In this document: positions 1-9,132 of the stretch, in pieces
How the letters are laid out: each line of letters begins with the position of its first letter
How positions within the stretch are numbered: position 1 is the stretch's first letter
NCBI GenBank assembly: GCA_963704585.1
Contig: OY969919.1
Location: forward strand, 2,170,001 to 2,234,000
Source: Bog-756 sp963704585
Lineage (GTDB): Bacteria > Actinomycetota > Acidimicrobiia > Acidimicrobiales > RAAP-2
DNA length: 64,000 nucleotides
Direction: 5' to 3'
Position numbers and translations under genes: made by a program
Notes under the pieces: generated by a model
What the model saw: the letters and a program-made list of their open reading frames with translations, nothing else
What the model was told of the DNA's origin: nothing
Databases searched by the model: none

Positions 1-234
1 GGTTCCGGCGAGCAGCTCGAGGCGGACCGCCGCCCGGCGGTCACGCTCGGAGCGACGGACCCACGAGTGCCCTGCATCCCGTTGGACGACGGGCGGGAAG
101 AGATCTGGCTGGAGCACCGGCACGTGATCCCGGGCACCGACCGCGGGCGCACCGACCGCCGCGTCCGCCGCAGCCGTCGACTGCGTGCCGCCGCCCACGC
201 CACCTGCCTCGGGCCGCTCCGACATTCCGGCCAT
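1..234 (-). CDS. Partial hypothetical protein (N-terminal part, runs off the left edge)
   Basis: An open minus-strand frame starts at ATG 234 (second ATG at 222) and stays open to the window edge, giving about 78 residues. The first 40 residues are rich in Gly, Ala and Ser. The part nearest the edge is charged and Arg-rich. It is divergent from the Ada/AlkA gene, with about 120 bp between them that could hold both promoters. I recognise no domain. The call rests on an uninterrupted frame and the divergent layout only, so it may be a shadow. Confidence 0.35.
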   Translation of the reverse strand, partial: MAGMSERPEAGGVGGGTQSTAAADAAVGAPAVGARDHVPVLQPDLFPPVVQRDAGHSWVRRSERDRRAAVRLELLAGT

Positions 235-355
235 CGTAGGAGCCCCCTCCGGCCGAGTGGCGGTCCCGGCGGACGGGACCGTCGATGGAGCGCCGGTGGA
301 CCGCGATGTCGCAATCCCGCCAGAAGAGGTCCCGCCGGTGCGGCAGGCTGGAGGG

Positions 356-1942
356 GTGACCGAGGACCCCGAACGCTGCTACCGCGCCGTGCTCTCGCGC
401 GACCCGCGCTTCGACGGCTGGTTCTACACCGCGGTGACCTCGACGGGGATCTACTGTCGCCCGAGCTGCCCCGCCCGCACCCCCGCACGGCGCAACGTCC
501 GGTTCTACCCCTCGGCGGCCGCGGCCCACCTCGCCGGCTTCCGGGCCTGCAAGCGGTGCAGGCCCGACGCGTCCCCCGGCTCGCCCGAGTGGGACCTGCG
601 GGCGGACGTGGCCGCACGGGCCATGCGACTGATCGCCGACGGAGTGGTCGACCGTTCGGGCGTCCCGGCGCTCGCCGCCGAGCTGGGCTACAGCGTCCGC
701 CAGCTGCAGCGGGTCCTGCTCGCCGAGGTCGGGGCCGGTCCGCAGGCCATCGCGACCGCACAACGAGCACAGACCGCGCGGGTGCTGATCGAGACGACCG
801 ACCTCCCGATGGCCGAGATCGCGTTCGCGGCGGGGTTCTCGAGCATCCGGCAGTACAACGACACGATCCGGTCCGTCTTCGCGGCACCCCCGACCGCGAT
901 CCGAACGGCCGCCACGGGCTCGCGTCGCCGGGCGGGCGCGGCGGGCCAGGCCCTCACCGTGCGGCTGCCGTTCCGCCGCCCGTTCGCACCCGACAACCTG
1001 TTCGGGCACCTTGCGGCAACCGCGGTGCCCGGCGTCGAGGAGGTCCGTGGCGAGACGTACCGACGGACCCTGCGGACCTCGCACGGCGCCGCGGTCGTCG
1101 AGCTCACGCCGGCGCCCGACCACGTGCGGTGCACGGTCGTGCTGGGCGATCTCCGCGACCTCGGCGCGGTGATCGCACGTTGCCGCCGGCTGCTCGACCT
1201 CGACGCCGATCCCGAAGCCGTCGACCGCCTGCTGAGGGACGACGGCGCACTCGCCCCGCTGATCGCAGCCGCACCCGGACGACGCGTACCGCGCACCGTC
1301 GACGGCGCGGAGTACACGGTGCGCGCCGTCATCGGGCAGCAGATCTCGACGGCGGGGGCGCGGACGCTGGCGCGTCGCATGGTCGAGGCGAGGGGTACGA
1401 CCGTCGACGATCCGCGGGGTGGCCTCACCCACCTCTTCCCGAGCGCGGACGAGCTCGCCGGCGTCGACGTCGGCATGCCGGCTGCCCGGCGACGCACGCT
1501 CGGCGGGCTCGTCGAGGCGCTGGCGACCGGTCGGCTCGCGCTCGGCGTGGGCGCCGATCGGGACGAGGCGAGGACCCAGCTCCGGGCGATCGGGGGGATC
1601 GGCCCGTGGACGCTCGAGATGGTCGCACTGCGCGCCCTCGGCGATCCCGACGCGTTCCCGGCGACCGACCTCGGCATCCGCCGTGCTGCGGAAGCGCTGC
1701 GCCTGCCCGGCACTCCTGACGGTCTGGTCGAGCGGGCAGAAGCCTGGCGGCCGTGGCGCTCGTACGCGGCGCACCACCTGTGGGCGACACGCGACCACCC
1801 GATCAACCGGTGGCCGCCGGCCGGGCGCGTGTCGAACGGACAGGTGCCCGACCGGCGGATGCCCGGCGCGCGGCTCCCGGATCGGCGCGACGGGCGGACG
1901 ACCGGGACGAACGACTGCGCGAGGAGAGGAAGCGTCGCATGA
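356..1942 (+). CDS. alkA: Ada-type regulator fused to DNA-3-methyladenine glycosylase II (AlkA)
   Basis: About 528 aa combining methyl-phosphotriester sensing with base excision of alkylated purines. The N-terminal Ada zinc domain has its four cysteines at residues 34, 38, 65 and 68 (CRPSC and CKRC). An AraC-type helix-turn-helix follows (about 80-180), then an AlkA N-terminal domain and an HhH-GPD glycosylase domain with a GIGPW hairpin and the catalytic Asp in an ATDLG motif near residue 438. The GTG at 356 was chosen because homologous sequence begins there; the frame is open further upstream without similarity. It overlaps the downstream ogt by ATGA, so the two form an adaptive-response operon. 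A methylated Ada domain normally switches such proteins into activators, so autoregulation is likely but not shown by the sequence. Confidence 0.93.
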   Translation: MTEDPERCYRAVLSRDPRFDGWFYTAVTSTGIYCRPSCPARTPARRNVRFYPSAAAAHLAGFRACKRCRPDASPGSPEWDLRADVAARAMRLIADGVVDRSGVPALAAELGYSVRQLQRVLLAEVGAGPQAIATAQRAQTARVLIETTDLPMAEIAFAAGFSSIRQYNDTIRSVFAAPPTAIRTAATGSRRRAGAAGQALTVRLPFRRPFAPDNLFGHLAATAVPGVEEVRGETYRRTLRTSHGAAVVELTPAPDHVRCTVVLGDLRDLGAVIARCRRLLDLDADPEAVDRLLRDDGALAPLIAAAPGRRVPRTVDGAEYTVRAVIGQQISTAGARTLARRMVEARGTTVDDPRGGLTHLFPSADELAGVDVGMPAARRRTLGGLVEALATGRLALGVGADRDEARTQLRAIGGIGPWTLEMVALRALGDPDAFPATDLGIRRAAEALRLPGTPDGLVERAEAWRPWRSYAAHHLWATRDHPINRWPPAGRVSNGQVPDRRMPGARLPDRRDGRTTGTNDCARRGSVA

Positions 1943-2418
1943 CCATCAGGACGACCACCATGGACAGCCCGGTCGGGGTGCTGACACTCACCGCGGACTC
2001 CGGGCGCCTCACCGGTGTCGCGATGGACGGGCAGCGACACGCCGCGGCTCCCCCGGAGCGGGCACGGCGAGACGACGCCTGGTTCACCGACGTCGTCGCG
2101 CAGCTCCAGGAGTACTTCGCCGGCGGGCGGCACGCCTTCGACATCCCGATCCAGCTCGAGGGGACGGACTTCCAGCGCCGCGTGTGGACCCAGCTCGCCG
2201 AGATCCCCTACGGCGAGACCGTGAGCTACCGCGACATCGCTTCCGGGGTGGGAGACCCGAAGGCGTGCCGTGCAGTGGGCCTCGCCAACGGGCGGAACCC
2301 GGTCGCCATCGTCGTCCCGTGCCACCGGGTGATCGGCGCGGACGGCCGGCTCACCGGCTACGGCGGCGGGCTCGACCGCAAGCGGTGGCTGCTCGAGCAC
2401 GAAGCCTCGCACCGGTAG
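1939..2418 (+). CDS. ogt: Methylated-DNA--protein-cysteine S-methyltransferase (Ogt/MGMT)
   Basis: This 159-aa suicide enzyme transfers the methyl group from O6-methylguanine to its own cysteine. The signature PCHRVIG carries the acceptor Cys near residue 128. The upstream motif GTDFQRRVW and the helix-turn-helix stretch around AVGLANGRNP are typical of the DNA-binding domain. Length is normal for an Ogt without an Ada domain. The ATG at 1939 overlaps the stop of the alkA fusion, and a GAGGAGAGGAAG stretch just upstream is a good ribosome-binding site. Co-translation with the Ada/AlkA fusion joins direct reversal and base excision of alkylation damage in one unit. Confidence 0.95.
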   Translation: MTIRTTTMDSPVGVLTLTADSGRLTGVAMDGQRHAAAPPERARRDDAWFTDVVAQLQEYFAGGRHAFDIPIQLEGTDFQRRVWTQLAEIPYGETVSYRDIASGVGDPKACRAVGLANGRNPVAIVVPCHRVIGADGRLTGYGGGLDRKRWLLEHEASHR

Positions 2419-2453
2419 GAACGGGCCGCTCGACCCCGTAGGGTCTTCGTTCG

Positions 2454-2936
2454 ATGGCGCCCGGTTCGACGACAGACAGGCAGCACGGCACGGCTCCCGG
2501 TGGTGGGCCGGTGGGCGTCATCGTGGTCGACCACGGGTCGACGCGATCCGAGGCGAACCGGTGGCACGAGGAGCAGGTGGCCACGTGGCGCGTGGTCGCT
2601 CGGTTCCCGATCGTCGAGGCCGCGCACATGGAGCTGGCCGAGCCGTCGATCCGTACGGCGTTCGACGCGTGCGTCGCGGCCGGTGCGGCCACGGTGGTGG
2701 TCGCACCGTACTTCCTGTGGCCCGGGCGCCACTGGGATCGCGACCTACCGGCGCTCGCCGCGGCGGCGGCCGCAGCGCATCCCGGCGTGCGTCACCTGGT
2801 CGCCGCCCCGCTCGGTCCCGATCCCCGCCTGCTGGAGCTCGTCGGGCGGCGCGTCGACCGCTGTCTCTCGCACGCAGTGGGTACCGCGGAGGAGTGCGAG
2901 GCGTGTGCGGGAACCGGACGGTGCGGGCTGCGCTGA
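2454..2936 (+). CDS. CbiX/SirB-family sirohydrochlorin chelatase-like protein
   Basis: This 160-aa protein has the single-domain CbiX fold. The metal-binding His sits in VVDHGS near residue 25, and a second conserved region reads VVVAPYFLWPGRHW. Members insert Co or Fe into sirohydrochlorin for cobalamin or siroheme synthesis. The C-terminus carries a Cys cluster (CEACAGTGRC) seen in a subset of CbiX proteins, where it may bind iron-sulfur or metal. No other cobalamin or siroheme genes are adjacent, so the metal cannot be assigned. The gene converges on the Rpf-like gene. Confidence 0.85.
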   Translation: MAPGSTTDRQHGTAPGGGPVGVIVVDHGSTRSEANRWHEEQVATWRVVARFPIVEAAHMELAEPSIRTAFDACVAAGAATVVVAPYFLWPGRHWDRDLPALAAAAAAAHPGVRHLVAAPLGPDPRLLELVGRRVDRCLSHAVGTAEECEACAGTGRCGLR

Positions 2937-2961
2937 CGACGGCGCGGGGCGTGTCCGGGTG

Positions 2962-4050
2962 TCAGCCCGAGCAGCGGTCGCCCAGCCAGGGCTGCCGACC
3001 GTCGAGCGCGTACAGCGCGACCGCGACCGTGTCCTGTTCGGCCTTCGAGGCCAGGTTCGGCGGCACACCCACCAGGTCGGGTCGTCCCGCCGCGAGGGCG
3101 GCCGAGTTCCAGGTCGCCTGGCTGAACTGGAAGGCACCCATGTACTCCCCGTTGGGCGAGACGGCCGCGTAGTTGCCGCCGGACTCCGCCTGGACGACGC
3201 ACTGCAGGAACGGATTGAGGACAGGGTCGGTGGTCGACCCCGAACCGGCCGCGGGCGGAGACGGTGAGGAGGTGGTCGGTGAGGGCGCACTCGTGGTCTG
3301 CGTACCCGACGTCGCCGAGGCCGACGGGTGCGAAGGGTTGGCAGCGGCGGCGCGCTGCGCGGACGCCACGGCCGCGGCAGCGGCCGCGTCCTGTGCAGCG
3401 GTCTGCTGCGCGACCGCGGTGGCGAGCGCGCCGGTCACCTGTGCCTGGTCCGCCGACAACTGCTGGACGGTGTTGGTCGCCTGGCCGAGGTCCGCGGCCT
3501 GCTGCGCCCGGTCGGCCTGGTCGCGCGCCTCCTGCTGCTGCAGGACGGCCTGGTTGGCCTCGAGCGTCTGCTGGGCCGAGTGCAGATCGGCGAGGTCGGT
3601 CGCGATGTTGCCCGCCGCGATGTTCGCGTACTCGGTCGCCGTCTGCGTGCGGTTCCCGTCGCCGGAGAACATCGCGACCGTCGCGTCCGACGACGCAGCG
3701 CCGTCGTTGACGTACGACATGATCGCGGTGTGGCGCACCAGCTGCGTCTTCCGTGCGATCTCGGCGCGGTCACGGACGATCTGCTGGTCGGCCTGCGCGA
3801 TCGCCTGCGCGTCCGCACTGACGGTCGCCGACGCGACCGAGTACTGCTGCTGGTAGGCGTCGACCTCCAGCTGCTGCTGGACGAGCTTCTGCGCGATGTC
3901 GGCGGCCTGTGACCGAAGATCGGCCACCTGGTCGGCGGCGGCCGGCCGGGCCAACCGTCCCGCGCTCATGGCGATCAAGGCGAAGAGAGTCGACACGAGC
4001 GCGATCGTGACCAGGCGTCGAACGTGCGCTCCACCGTGTAAACCCGCCAT
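2962..4050 (-). CDS. Secreted coiled-coil protein with C-terminal Rpf/transglycosylase-like domain
   Basis: About 362 aa. The N-terminus has basic residues, a hydrophobic stretch and an Ala-rich cleavage region, so a signal peptide is likely. Residues about 40-245 form a long Gln/Ala-rich coiled coil, as in PcsB-type N-terminal regions. A Ser/Thr/Pro linker (about 250-285) leads to an Rpf-like domain with CVVQAESGGNY and YMGAFQFSQATWNSAA, the lysozyme-like fold that cleaves peptidoglycan in resuscitation-promoting factors. The ATG at 4050 was preferred because it puts the signal peptide at the very start; the frame is open to 4113. It probably acts in wall remodelling outside the membrane. 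Confidence 0.85.
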   Translation of the reverse strand: MAGLHGGAHVRRLVTIALVSTLFALIAMSAGRLARPAAADQVADLRSQAADIAQKLVQQQLEVDAYQQQYSVASATVSADAQAIAQADQQIVRDRAEIARKTQLVRHTAIMSYVNDGAASSDATVAMFSGDGNRTQTATEYANIAAGNIATDLADLHSAQQTLEANQAVLQQQEARDQADRAQQAADLGQATNTVQQLSADQAQVTGALATAVAQQTAAQDAAAAAAVASAQRAAAANPSHPSASATSGTQTTSAPSPTTSSPSPPAAGSGSTTDPVLNPFLQCVVQAESGGNYAAVSPNGEYMGAFQFSQATWNSAALAAGRPDLVGVPPNLASKAEQDTVAVALYALDGRQPWLGDRCSG

Positions 4051-4247
4051 CGGTACGTACCGGGCGTGTGACACAAGAATGTCGAAATTACCGGTGCAGC
4101 GCGGAGGACACAAACCGAAGAGGGTTGGAACATCGGACCGTCGTGCATCCTTGTGCCTGCAACCAGGGGGTTCACACGGACCTGTGGAAAACGTGCCGCA
4201 GTGACTCGCGGCCCGACATCACCCGGCGGACGCGTGCGGCGCGCGTC

Positions 4248-5189
4248 TCAAGCCGCGCGCGCGAATCCGTCGTAGGTGACGCCGGTCAGCTCGGTCGAGA
4301 CTTCCCACAGTCGCCGCGCGACGTCGGCGTCACGCGCAGCTCGGACCGGCGCGACCGGAGTCGGGTGCCCGCGCATGTGGAAGAGGCGATCGGGGCCGAA
4401 GTACTGCCCGCCACGCACGTCGGGCGCGGTTGCGCCGTAGAGGCTCGGCAGCGCCCCGTCTGCGGCGGACTGTGCGAAGAGCGAATTGCCGAGGTCGGTG
4501 ATGCGCTCGGTGAAGCCCGAGCCGGTCATCCGCGCGCCGACCGACTGCAGATTGGTTGCCGCGTAGCCGGGATGGGCCGCCACGCTCACCAGGTCGGTGC
4601 CGGCCGCGCGTGCGCGGCGGTCGAGCTCGAACGCGAAGAGCTGGTTGGCGAGCTTCGACTGGCCGTATGCGCGCCATTTGCCGTAGCGATCGGACCCGGA
4701 GAGGTCGTCGAAGCGGATCGTGCCGGTGGAAGCCATCTGGCTGCTGACGGTGACCACCCGGGGTGCCGTGCCGGCGAGCAACGATCCCAGGAGCAATCCG
4801 GTCAGGGCGAAGTGCCCGAGGTGGTTGGTCCCGAACTGCATCTCGAAGCCGTCGGCCGTCTCACGCCGCGGGATGGCCATGACCCCTGCGTTGTTGACCA
4901 GCACGTCGAGAGGGTCATGGGCCTTGGCGAACCGATCGGCGAACGCCCGGATGGACGAGAGATCGGCGAGATCGAGCAGCTCGAGCTCGACCCGTGCCGA
5001 TGGCGTGTCCCTGCGGATCCGATCGAGCGCCTCGTTCCCACGTGCGTCGTCGCGGCACGCGAGCACGACCGTCGCGCCGGAGGCGGCGAGCGCGGACGCG
5101 GTCGCGAACCCGAGACCGCTGTTCGCGCCCGTCACCACCGCGGTGCGGCCGGTCTGGTCGGGGATGTCCGACGTCGTCCACGCTGTCAT
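4248..5189 (-). CDS. Short-chain dehydrogenase/reductase (retinol-dehydrogenase-like)
   Basis: 313-aa classical SDR with TGANSGLG for NAD(P) binding, VLVNNAG, an active-site Ser in VSSQ, and a YGQSK catalytic motif. The extra C-terminal segment (GGQYFGPD and following) is typical of the retinol dehydrogenase/WWOX-like group, so it probably uses NADP(H) on a lipophilic alcohol or ketone. The substrate is unknown. The ATG at 5189 was preferred over 21 upstream codons of low-complexity sequence. It is transcribed alone on the minus strand, between the Rpf-like gene and the ABC exporter operon. Confidence 0.9.
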   Translation of the reverse strand: MTAWTTSDIPDQTGRTAVVTGANSGLGFATASALAASGATVVLACRDDARGNEALDRIRRDTPSARVELELLDLADLSSIRAFADRFAKAHDPLDVLVNNAGVMAIPRRETADGFEMQFGTNHLGHFALTGLLLGSLLAGTAPRVVTVSSQMASTGTIRFDDLSGSDRYGKWRAYGQSKLANQLFAFELDRRARAAGTDLVSVAAHPGYAATNLQSVGARMTGSGFTERITDLGNSLFAQSAADGALPSLYGATAPDVRGGQYFGPDRLFHMRGHPTPVAPVRAARDADVARRLWEVSTELTGVTYDGFARAA

Positions 5190-5276
5190 GGTGGTCGACC
5201 CTAGGCGCGCGGACGCCGTGTGCCCACCGCGTCCTCGCCCTGTCCGCCTCACCCCACAATGCGCCCGCGTGGGCCG

Positions 5277-6056
5277 TCAGGCGGCGCCGATCCCCATCGG
5301 CTCCCAGTGGAAGGTGCGACGCGCGACGAGCAGGCCGCCGACTCCCCACGCTGCGATCACACCCACGTTCGCGGCGGTGATGCCGGTCGATCCCGGCACG
5401 AGGAATGCGGTCTGCAGGCCGCGGGCGAGGTGCTCGAGCGGGAAGACCTTGCCGAGGTCGAGCAGCCACGCCGGCATCACCGCCACGGGGATGAAGACGC
5501 CGGAGACGAACGCGAGGACCACCGTCGCGAACGGACCGATCGCCGACGCGGTGTCGGTAGTGGGACAGACCGACGTGGCAGCCAGCCCGAGCGCGCAGAA
5601 CGAGGCCGTCCCGACGAGCACGTAGACGACCAGCCCTGCCAGCAGGTGGGCGGAGAGGGCGACGTGGTAGAAGACCGCGCCGACGGCGACGAGGACGGCG
5701 ACCGTGAGCACGACCACCACGGTCGTCTGGCCGATCTCGGCGGTGAGGTAGATCCAGCTCGGCATCGGGGTGCCCCGGAAACGCTTGAGCAGGCCGGCTT
5801 CGCGGGTGGTTGTGACCGAGATCAGCAGCGAGCCGAAGCTGGTGAGCATCACCTCGTAGGCGACGATCGAGGCCGTGTAGTACGCGGCGGCCGGCACCTT
5901 GCGGCCCTGGAAGTCGGTGTGCCCGTGGAAGATCGCGTTGAAGAGAAGGAGCAGGAAGACGGGCATGATGACGGTGAAGAGCAGTGCGCGAGAGTTCCGC
6001 AGGAACCCGCGCAGCTGGTAGCGGGTCTGCGCAGCCGCTAGCGCGACGTCGCTCAC
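5277..6056 (-). CDS. ABC-2 type transporter permease
   Basis: 259 aa with about six hydrophobic helices, matching the ABC-2 membrane family (DrrB/NodJ-like). The RFRGTPMPSW region after the first two helices is typical. It starts at GTG 6056, overlapping the stop of the ATPase gene by GTGA, so the two subunits are translationally coupled. Together they form an exporter half-unit that dimerises in the membrane. Drug or lipid efflux is common for the family, but the substrate cannot be read from the sequence. Confidence 0.9.
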   Translation of the reverse strand: MSDVALAAAQTRYQLRGFLRNSRALLFTVIMPVFLLLLFNAIFHGHTDFQGRKVPAAAYYTASIVAYEVMLTSFGSLLISVTTTREAGLLKRFRGTPMPSWIYLTAEIGQTTVVVVLTVAVLVAVGAVFYHVALSAHLLAGLVVYVLVGTASFCALGLAATSVCPTTDTASAIGPFATVVLAFVSGVFIPVAVMPAWLLDLGKVFPLEHLARGLQTAFLVPGSTGITAANVGVIAAWGVGGLLVARRTFHWEPMGIGAA

Positions 6057-6982
6057 CGATCGTTCCCGTCGGGAGCAGGACCTTCGTTCGCGAGCTCGAC
6101 GAAGACGTCGTCGAGGGTCGGTCGGAGCACCTGGAGGTCGACGAGGTCGATCCCTTCGCGCTCGGCCCAAGTGAGCAGGACCCCGAGATCGCGCTGGACC
6201 GCACCCGACTCGAATCGGACCTGCCGGTCGTGGATCTCGACCTGCCGGCCGAGCAGGCCGGCCAGACCGTCGGCCGAGGAGGCGGTCGCGAGGCCGAAGG
6301 AGACGTGGGTCGTGTCGCCGAGGCTGCGGGTCAGCTCGTCGGCGGTCCCCTGGGCCGCGATCGTCCCGGCGCGCAGGATGATGATGCGATCCGCCAGGTG
6401 CTGCGCCTCGTCCATGTAGTGGGTGGTGAGGAAGACGGTCTTGCCCCGCTCTCGCAGTCCGTCCACCATGGACCACATCTCGCGACGTGCCGCAGGGTCG
6501 AGCCCGGTGGTGGGTTCGTCGAGGAAGAGGATCTCCGGGTCGCCGATGAGGCCCAAGGCCACGTCGACTCTGCGCTTCTGGCCGCCGGAGAGGTGGCCGA
6601 TGCGCGCGTCGGACTTGTCGCCGAGACCGACCGCCGCAACGGTCGACGCGACGTCGGTCGGGCGTTCGAAGTAGTGGGAGAACATGGTGAGCGTCTCGCG
6701 CACGGTGTAGACGGGATCGAGCTCGCACTCCTGAAGCACGAGGCCGATCCGGTTCCGCCATGCGCGGTCGGCCCAGGCGGGGTCGACACCGAGGACCGAG
6801 ACCTGTCCCGCGTTGCGGGAGCGGTAGCCCTCGAGGATCTCGATGGTGGTCGTCTTTCCCGCACCGTTGGTGCCGAGGAAGCCGAAGACCTCCCCCGCCT
6901 CGACCTCGAAGTCGATCCCGTGGATGCGCTCGACGTCGCCGTAGGACTTGCGCAGACCCTCAACCGCCACGACGGGAGCCAC
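6053..6982 (-). CDS. ABC transporter ATP-binding protein (DrrA-like)
   Basis: 309 aa ATPase partner of the permease downstream. Visible motifs are Walker A GTNGAGKTTT, the signature LSGGQKRR, Walker B ILFLDEPTTGLDP, and the switch His in TTHYMDEA. The extra 80-residue C-terminal region resembles the regulatory extension of DrrA-type drug-export ATPases. The start is taken as GTG 6982; a second GTG at 6970 is possible. The operon order ATPase-permease with a four-base overlap is standard for ABC-2 exporters. Confidence 0.92.
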   Translation of the reverse strand: MAPVVAVEGLRKSYGDVERIHGIDFEVEAGEVFGFLGTNGAGKTTTIEILEGYRSRNAGQVSVLGVDPAWADRAWRNRIGLVLQECELDPVYTVRETLTMFSHYFERPTDVASTVAAVGLGDKSDARIGHLSGGQKRRVDVALGLIGDPEILFLDEPTTGLDPAARREMWSMVDGLRERGKTVFLTTHYMDEAQHLADRIIILRAGTIAAQGTADELTRSLGDTTHVSFGLATASSADGLAGLLGRQVEIHDRQVRFESGAVQRDLGVLLTWAEREGIDLVDLQVLRPTLDDVFVELANEGPAPDGNDR

Positions 6983-7049
6983 GGATCCGACTCTAGGTGA
7001 CGGTTCGGCGCCGCCCCGTCGACCCGATGAGCGCGAAGTGCTCTGAGTA

Positions 7050-7898
7050 TCAGCCCGCGAACTCGAGGAGCTGCGGTGCGAGCAGTGGCCATCGCGAGAA
7101 CAGCCCGACGCCCTGCAGCGCCTCGTCGACGCGCTCGTTCCACTCGGTGTCCGACCACGGCGGTTCGACGAGGGTCGCATGCGGAAGCAGCGCCGCGAGG
7201 GACTCGGAGGTCTGCCGCGTGTGGTGGGGGTCGCTCTCGCCGCTTCGGAACACCAACGCGGGGATGCCGAGCGCACGCGCGTCGTCGTCGGGCAGGCCGG
7301 GCACGAGCTCGGCGTCCCGCGGACAGTACGCGATCATCCAGCGCTCGAGGGTCGTGATGAACGCACGCGGGTCCTGTTCGAGGAGGAGCTGCCGGTTGGC
7401 AGGGTGGCGTTCGAGCACCTCCGACCACTCGGGCAGTTCGGCGACGGCGGCCATGCCGGAGCGCCACGCGGCGAGGATCGAATCGCCGCAGTAGTGGACG
7501 CCGAGGCTGATCAGGCCGTACGGGCCGCCGCTGATCCACCAGATGGCGAGCTTCGATACCACATCGGGATGGCGCGACGCGGTGAGCAGTGAGACACGCG
7601 AGCCGCCCGAGCCGCCGATGACGACCGCCGGGGCCATGTCGAGCTCGCGGAGCAAGGAGGCGAGCACGTCGGCCTGCATCACCGACTCCGAACTGCCCGC
7701 GAAGCAGACCTGCGACGCCCCGGTGTTGGGTCGGTCCCAGGTGAGCACCCGGTTCCCCGCAGCCGCGATCGTCTCCGCGAGCTCGGCGACGCCGGGTGCG
7801 TCCTTGCTGAACCGTCCGCCGGGGGTGATGACCCACGGAGGACCCGAGCCGACGACCTCGTAGGCGATCGACAGCCCCTCGACGTCCGCGTTCGGCAT
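7050..7898 (-). CDS. Alpha/beta hydrolase
   Basis: 282 aa. The nucleophile elbow reads GGSGGS, and an oxyanion-side PGG motif sits near residue 25. WDRPNTGAS is the usual DxRG-like turn of the family, and an Asp in GESDPHH could be the catalytic acid. The C-terminal catalytic His is not obvious, because the usual GH position reads PPWSD. The protein may therefore be a divergent or non-hydrolytic member. The ATG at 7898 lies 57 bp from the divergent amidohydrolase start, so the two genes probably share a control region. Confidence 0.8.
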   Translation of the reverse strand: MPNADVEGLSIAYEVVGSGPPWVITPGGRFSKDAPGVAELAETIAAAGNRVLTWDRPNTGASQVCFAGSSESVMQADVLASLLRELDMAPAVVIGGSGGSRVSLLTASRHPDVVSKLAIWWISGGPYGLISLGVHYCGDSILAAWRSGMAAVAELPEWSEVLERHPANRQLLLEQDPRAFITTLERWMIAYCPRDAELVPGLPDDDARALGIPALVFRSGESDPHHTRQTSESLAALLPHATLVEPPWSDTEWNERVDEALQGVGLFSRWPLLAPQLLEFAG

Positions 7899-7955
7899 GG
7901 TCTCCCCCGTGGTCGGCCGACTACATTTCGGAGAAGCTACTACCGGGGGTGCACG

Positions 7956-9122
7956 ATGGCGCTTGCGCTCGAAGGCCTGAAAGTGGTCGATGCGGACACG
8001 CACCTCACCGAGGCGCACGATCTGTGGACGAAGCGGGCACCCGCGGCCTACCGGGACCGCGTGCCGCACGTCGAGGACGTGGACGGCAGGCCGATGTGGA
8101 TCGTCGACGGGAACGAGCTCGGCTTCGCGGGCGGCGGCGGCGTCATCGCCCGGGACGGCAGCAAGGGGCGCGCCCTCGAGGCCCTCTACGAGTGGACCCA
8201 GGACCGCATCCACCTCGCGGCGTTCGACCCGAAGGCGCGCATCGACGTGATGGACGAGTCGGGGATCTGGGCGCAGGTGATGTTCCCCAATTCGATCGGG
8301 CTCGGCGGTCAGGGCATCTCGAGCACGGTCGAGGACGCCGTGCTCCGGCTGCTCTGCATCGAGATCTACAACGACGCGATGGCGGAGGTGCAGGCGGAGT
8401 CGGGCAACCGCCTCCTGCCGATGCCCGTGCTGCCGGCCTGGGACGTCGCCGCGAGCGTCCGCGAGGCAGAGCGGGTGGCCGGGCTCGGGCTCCGTGGAGT
8501 CAACATGACGTCGGACCCCCAGGACCTGGGGGCGCCCGACCTCGCGAACCGGGCGTGGGACCCGCTGTGGGAGGTCTGCTCGAGCCTCCACCTTCCGGTG
8601 CACTTCCACATCGGCGCCAGCCTCACCACGATGACCTACTTCGGCACCTATCCATGGGAGTCGCAGGACGAGGACACCAAGATGGCCATCGGCGGCACGC
8701 TGCTGTTCATCGGCAACGCTCGCGTCGTCGCCAACATCATCCTCTCGGGGATGCTCGACCGCTTCCCGACGCTCAACATGGTGTCGGTCGAGAGTGGGGT
8801 GGGATGGGTCCCCTTCATCCTCGAGGCGCTCGACTACGAGATGTCGGAGAACGCACCCGCGCAGCTCGAACGGCTCGAAATGCTCCCGTCCGAGTACTTC
8901 CGGCGCCAGCTCTACGCCACGTTCTGGTTCGAGAAGAACAACCTGCCGGCGCTCATCGCATCGGTTGGCGAGGACAACATCCTCTTCGAGACCGACTTCC
9001 CGCACCCGACGTGCCTCTACCCGCACCCGCTCGAAACGGTCGCCGACAAGATGTCCGTGCTCGCTCCCGAGGTGCAGCGCAAGATCCTCGGCGAGAACGC
9101 CGCGCGCCTCTACCGGCTCTGA
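7956..9122 (+). CDS. Amidohydrolase-family (TIM-barrel, amidohydrolase 2) protein
   Basis: 388 aa metal-dependent hydrolase or decarboxylase fold. The first metal motif is VDADTHLTE (Asp-x-His), a central HFHIG supplies the next histidine, and the C-terminal ETDFPH carries the catalytic Asp. This matches the ACMSD/gamma-resorcylate-decarboxylase branch often found in actinobacterial degradation clusters. It opens a tight four-gene operon with a DUF1214 protein, an SDR and a sulfotransferase, all on the plus strand with small gaps or overlaps. A role in handling an aromatic or steroid-like compound is inference from that context. Confidence 0.88.
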   Translation: MALALEGLKVVDADTHLTEAHDLWTKRAPAAYRDRVPHVEDVDGRPMWIVDGNELGFAGGGGVIARDGSKGRALEALYEWTQDRIHLAAFDPKARIDVMDESGIWAQVMFPNSIGLGGQGISSTVEDAVLRLLCIEIYNDAMAEVQAESGNRLLPMPVLPAWDVAASVREAERVAGLGLRGVNMTSDPQDLGAPDLANRAWDPLWEVCSSLHLPVHFHIGASLTTMTYFGTYPWESQDEDTKMAIGGTLLFIGNARVVANIILSGMLDRFPTLNMVSVESGVGWVPFILEALDYEMSENAPAQLERLEMLPSEYFRRQLYATFWFEKNNLPALIASVGEDNILFETDFPHPTCLYPHPLETVADKMSVLAPEVQRKILGENAARLYRL

Positions 9123-9132
9123 TCTGCGGCCG

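Noticed and set aside
41..1798. 585-codon minus-strand open frame over the Ada/AlkA gene
   Set aside because: It is the shadow of a well-supported gene. Only the different frame covering 1-234 was kept, as a low-confidence partial gene.
4051..4247. Possible cyclic-di-AMP riboswitch upstream of the Rpf-like gene
   Set aside because: Actinobacterial wall-remodelling genes often have this riboswitch, but the conserved core could not be found. A DnaA-box-like TTTTCCACA is present, but alone it means little.
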